Source of the DNA: Margaritispora aquatica
Taxonomy: Eukaryota; Ascomycota; Leotiomycetes; Helotiales; Discinellaceae
DNA: 64,000 nt
Assembly: GCA_007644065.1 (NCBI GenBank)
Contig: VJWN01000019.1
Location: 434,001 to 498,000, forward strand
Direction of reading: 5' to 3'
The position numbers were made by a program, and so were the translations under genes. The notes beneath the pieces were generated by a model, which ran no database searches, was not told the DNA's origin, and saw nothing but the letters and a program-made list of their open reading frames with translations. Below are positions 61,340 through 64,000 of this stretch, piece after piece (positions within the stretch are counted from its first letter, which is position 1; each line of letters opens with the position of its first letter).

Positions 61340-61845
61340 CTATCTAGAGCCGAAGCCACCAATCTGCTTGATAGTCATAATATTGAGCCCAGCTGCCAAC
61401 AAGCTTTCCTCTTGGATAGTGGTTCCAAGGTTTTTGAAGAAGTCCGAATTCATGTGAGTATCGACGGCAGCCTGGTTCTTATCTGAAGAAATGGTCAGTC
61501 GGATTGTTAAGGTCATGAAGAGTTGAACTCACATGTCTCTTCGACCACAAAGACATATGTGCCCTCGCCGTTGGTTTGTTGGTAGACTTCATATTTAGAC
61601 TTGGAAGAAATTCGGTTAGCGCTGAAAGGGAGAAAGGAGGCGAACAGTACTCACTGTACCCTTCTCGCTTCCCTTCACATATTTAGCTAGTCCTTTAAGG
61701 AGTTCCCCTACCTAGAAACACAGTTAAGGTCAGCTTAGTTGTCATATGATAGAGAGGTAATCTAGGCGATGTCAAGCCTCGAACTTACACGCTCCTCCTT
61801 GCCCTTGGCGGGAGTAACAATAGCACAAACGTGGATCTCCGACAT
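61340..61845 (-). CDS. small ABM-domain (quinol monooxygenase-like) protein
   Basis: Four short exons: 61789-61845, 61655-61711, 61533-61599 and 61340-61482; 107 aa, the normal size of a single ABM (antibiotic biosynthesis monooxygenase) dimeric ferredoxin-like domain. Visible pattern: MSEIHVCAIVTPAKGKEER, VGELLKGLAKYVKGSEKGT, SKYEVYQQTNGEGTYVFVVE, YKNQAAVDTHMNSDFF, typical of YgiN-like proteins. Introns are 77, 55 and 50 nt; the intron 2 acceptor is AAG after a CGCTAACC branch, chosen because it gives GTSKYEVYQQ. No exon exceeds 143 nt. Members act on quinols or small metabolites; the substrate is not visible. It diverges from the dehydrogenase gene. Confidence 0.87.
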
Positions 61846-62579
61846 TTTGATTTCGCGTAAGTGAGATGAACTTTCAATCCAAGAAACAAACTTGCTGACA
61901 GTGCAGAGCTGAGGATGAGACTTTAAGAGATACACGCCTGTGAGCACCTCTGCTTTCAGGAAACCGGGCGTGTACAGGAGAATATGCAATATACAAGTAC
62001 TAGTTCATCTCGCTTCGAGTTAGCTAGTCTCTTGAACCCCTCTTCAACCCCGCATCCATTCAATCTCATCGGCATCATCGAACATTCTGGACGACGCCTG
62101 GTGCGAACACTTGCGTGCAGCTTGGGACGAACACCGAGATATGTCCTCGTGGAAACATGGCTATGTTCGCTGCTTTGGGGATGGACCGAAGGGAGCCCAG
62201 TCGCCTAGCTGCAGCTGGCGGGTTAAGGGGTATCACGTGAGTCTGTCCATGGCCTATGAGATGGTGGAGGAGCTGCCGAGGAGGGGCTCTGAGGGCTTGG
62301 TGGTGAGAAAGGAGAGGCGAGGTGAATGTGTTTCCCCGCATTGCGGGGTGCTTAGAGTGCTGGATTGCAGAGGGGACTGGAGTCTCGATGCTGGGAGATC
62401 TTGGAAGGAGAGTGGACGAGAAGCTTGTGAGCAGGTGAAAGAACGTATAAATGCACCCTCAGACTCCTCTTTCATTGTGCAGGAAAGTGAACACTCATTC
62501 TCGGGGACTTTACAGAGAAAATTCAAGGAAGAAAGAAAACCAACTATTTTAAGAATCCAAGTTAAGCGAAACCATCAAC
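61846..62579. promoter_or_regulatory. divergent promoter ABM gene / zinc dehydrogenase
   Basis: 734 bp between start codons. Notable words: an 8-bp palindrome TCACGTGA at 62233-62240 directly after AAGGGG (STRE-like AGGGG at 62226-62230), and CCCCT at 62037-62041. The 197-codon open frame through 62111-62704 overlaps the dehydrogenase start and has no protein features. Confidence 0.4.
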
Positions 62580-64000
62580 ATGTCTCAAACTCAGACCATG
62601 AAGGCGGTTGTCTATCAAGGTATGGATGTCTCATTCCTGGAGGTGTGGATGTTTTGCAGATCTCACGATATGTGAGTAGTACTAGGACTAATGGAGCGTG
62701 GTAGAACCCTTCAAGGTGACGATCGAGGAGCGTCCTTTGCCAACTGTCCTTCACCCGGATGATGCCCTGATTAAGGTCACTACGGCTGCTATCTGTGGTT
62801 CTGATCTTCACATGTGAGATTCGCAATGCTAGAACATTGTGAAGAAGTGTGCTAAGCGAAGTCTAGGTACCAAGGAAGGACGGCTGCTCAAGGCGGTCTC
62901 TGCTTCGGTAAGCCTCAAGTACCTTTGACCAAGTAATTCAAGATCCTAATTGTGGTTCCAGGTCATGAGAACATGGGTATTGTTGCGGAGGTCGGTCCTG
63001 GTGTTACGCTGTTGAAGAAGGGCGATAGAGTTGTGATGCCATTCAATGTTGCCGATGGACGTTGCAAGAACTGTGAAACTGGCAGGACTGCTTTCTGCAC
63101 AGGTGTTAACCCGTAGGTTCCATAACACACCATTTCGCTATTTTTCTTACTGATTGACTGTCAGAGGATTTGCTGGTGGAGCATATGGATATGTAGCAAT
63201 GGGTCCATACCCAGGTGGACAGGCACAGGTATGTCTCCCGAAGCGAGTCTCATGAGAGATGAAATATTGAGATCTCTCTTCGCTCCAGCTCTTGAAAATG
63301 GAACAGCGCGTAGTTACTGATACGGCAACAGTATGTCCGGGTTCCATATGCCGATTTCAACTGCCTTACTCTCCCACCCGGAAAGGAACTCGAGAGTGAC
63401 TTTATCCTCCTTGCTGACATCTTCCCAACTGGCTGGCACGGCGTCTCCCTGTCTAACTTCAAGTCCGGCGAGACCATCGCCATTTTCGGCGCTGGTCCAG
63501 TCGGTCTCATGGCCGCCTACTCCGCCGTTCTGCGCGGTGCATCCAGAGTCTTCGTCGTCGACTCCGTGAAGGAGCGTCTTGATGCCGCCAAGAAGATTAA
63601 CTGTATCCCCATTGACTTCAGCAAAGTCGATGCAGTTGCCGAAATCATCAGGCTAAACGGAGGCATGGTTGATCGAAGTGTCGATGCGGTTGGATACCAG
63701 GCTAGCAGCGCCAAGGATCTGAAGAAGGAGGTCCCATCCATTGTGTTGGAGAACTGCATCAAGGTTACTCGACCTGTCGGTGGTATCGGTGTCCCAGGAC
63801 TTTACGTTCCTTCTGATCCAGGAGCGCCTGATGCGAATAGTAGCCAGGGCATGCTACTCATCAGCTTCGGAAAGTTGTTCGAGAAGGTAGGCATTTCCCC
63901 GTTCCTCATCTTTGCCCGATAGCAGAAGCGACAAAAACACGAACTTTTCTTCTCTTCAATGATTGAACTCAGCTAAAACACCAAAATAGGGACTTACAAT
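62580..64000 (+). CDS. zinc-dependent alcohol dehydrogenase, glutathione-independent formaldehyde dehydrogenase type; 3' end outside window
   Basis: Exons 62580-62619, 62705-62813, 62867-62907, 62962-63112, 63165-63228, 63332-63886 and 63990->64000; 323 codons visible of an expected 385-400. MDR fold: catalytic zinc C44 in ICGSDLHMYQG and H65-E66 in GHENMG; structural zinc loop GRCKNCETGRTAFC (C98, C101, C109). Rossmann motif IFGAGPVGLMAAYSA, followed by VFVVDSVKERL. The segment GGAYGYVAMGPYPGGQAQYVRVPYAD (given by its ends GGAYGY and VRVPYAD) and WHGVSLSNFKSG are characteristic of Fdh/FdhA-type and related fungal enzymes. It oxidises small alcohols or aldehydes with NAD. Dense short introns are unusual for this region. 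Diverges from the ABM gene. Exact substrate unknown. Confidence 0.9.

Noticed and set aside
62111..62704. 197-codon open frame before the dehydrogenase
   Set aside because: Overlaps the dehydrogenase start and its first intron in another frame, with no recognisable motif.
1..64000. tRNA or rRNA genes
   Set aside because: I looked for B-box words such as GGTTCGAATCC and GGTTCAAATCC on both strands; the few partial matches (for example near 24362 and 34660) lack acceptor and anticodon arms.
1..64000. Transposon or virus-derived genes
   Set aside because: No reverse transcriptase, integrase, transposase or terminal inverted repeats were recognised in any frame.

Overview
This 64 kb window is nuclear DNA of a filamentous ascomycete (Pezizomycotina). 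The evidence is short introns (mostly 47-65 nt) with GTAAGT/GTATGT donors and CTAAC-type branch sites, fungal-only wall enzymes (FKS1 glucan synthase, GH72 Gel/Gas transferase, WSC-type sensor), and the relic of a HET-domain gene, a family expanded in Pezizomycotina. A Leotiomycete is my best guess, at low confidence. Fifteen protein genes are well supported, with two at the window edges (CDC7 lacks its C-terminal tail; the alcohol dehydrogenase lacks its 3' end). There is also one weak ORF and one pseudogene. I see no rRNA, tRNA, transposon, CRISPR or prophage.

Layout. 1-13.6 kb is gene-dense: CDC7 kinase (-) diverging from condensin subunit CND1 (+), an F-box-like gene (+), a multi-exon unusual protein kinase (+), then HEM4 (-) diverging from ERV1 (+). 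13.6-21.2 kb is almost gene-free and packed with simple repeats, including a 12-copy 9-bp minisatellite. At 21.2 kb comes a WSC-type wall sensor, then another repeat-rich gap, then at 24.9-28.0 kb a GCNA-like SprT protease fused to an HMG box. 30.2-44.4 kb carries GEL (-), FKS1 (+) and LCB1 (+). 44.4-50.7 kb is a 6.3 kb desert. 50.7-64 kb carries a GH17 wall protein, OTU1 (-) diverging from an RSC1/RSC2-type subunit (+), a secreted M28 aminopeptidase (+), a decayed HET gene, and a small ABM monooxygenase (-) diverging from a zinc alcohol/formaldehyde dehydrogenase (+).

How the genes relate. Four wall genes (sensor, GH72 transferase, beta-1,3-glucan synthase, GH17 enzyme) plus LCB1 lie within 31 kb, among long gene-poor spacers. 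They cover sensing, synthesis and remodelling of beta-1,3-glucan and the sphingolipid supply of the same membrane. CDC7 and CND1 are both cell-cycle genes and share a 307 bp promoter with an ACGCGAAA element. HEM4 and ERV1 share a 246 bp promoter with a CCAAT box near ERV1. All multi-exon models were joined by hand from splice signals and checked for reading phase; the kinase activation-segment junction is the only one I consider unresolved.

I did not find a clearly new system. The best leads are the kinase junction, the SprT/HMG protein with repeated acidic motifs, the ABM/dehydrogenase divergent pair, two introns hidden in open frame, and the HET relic.
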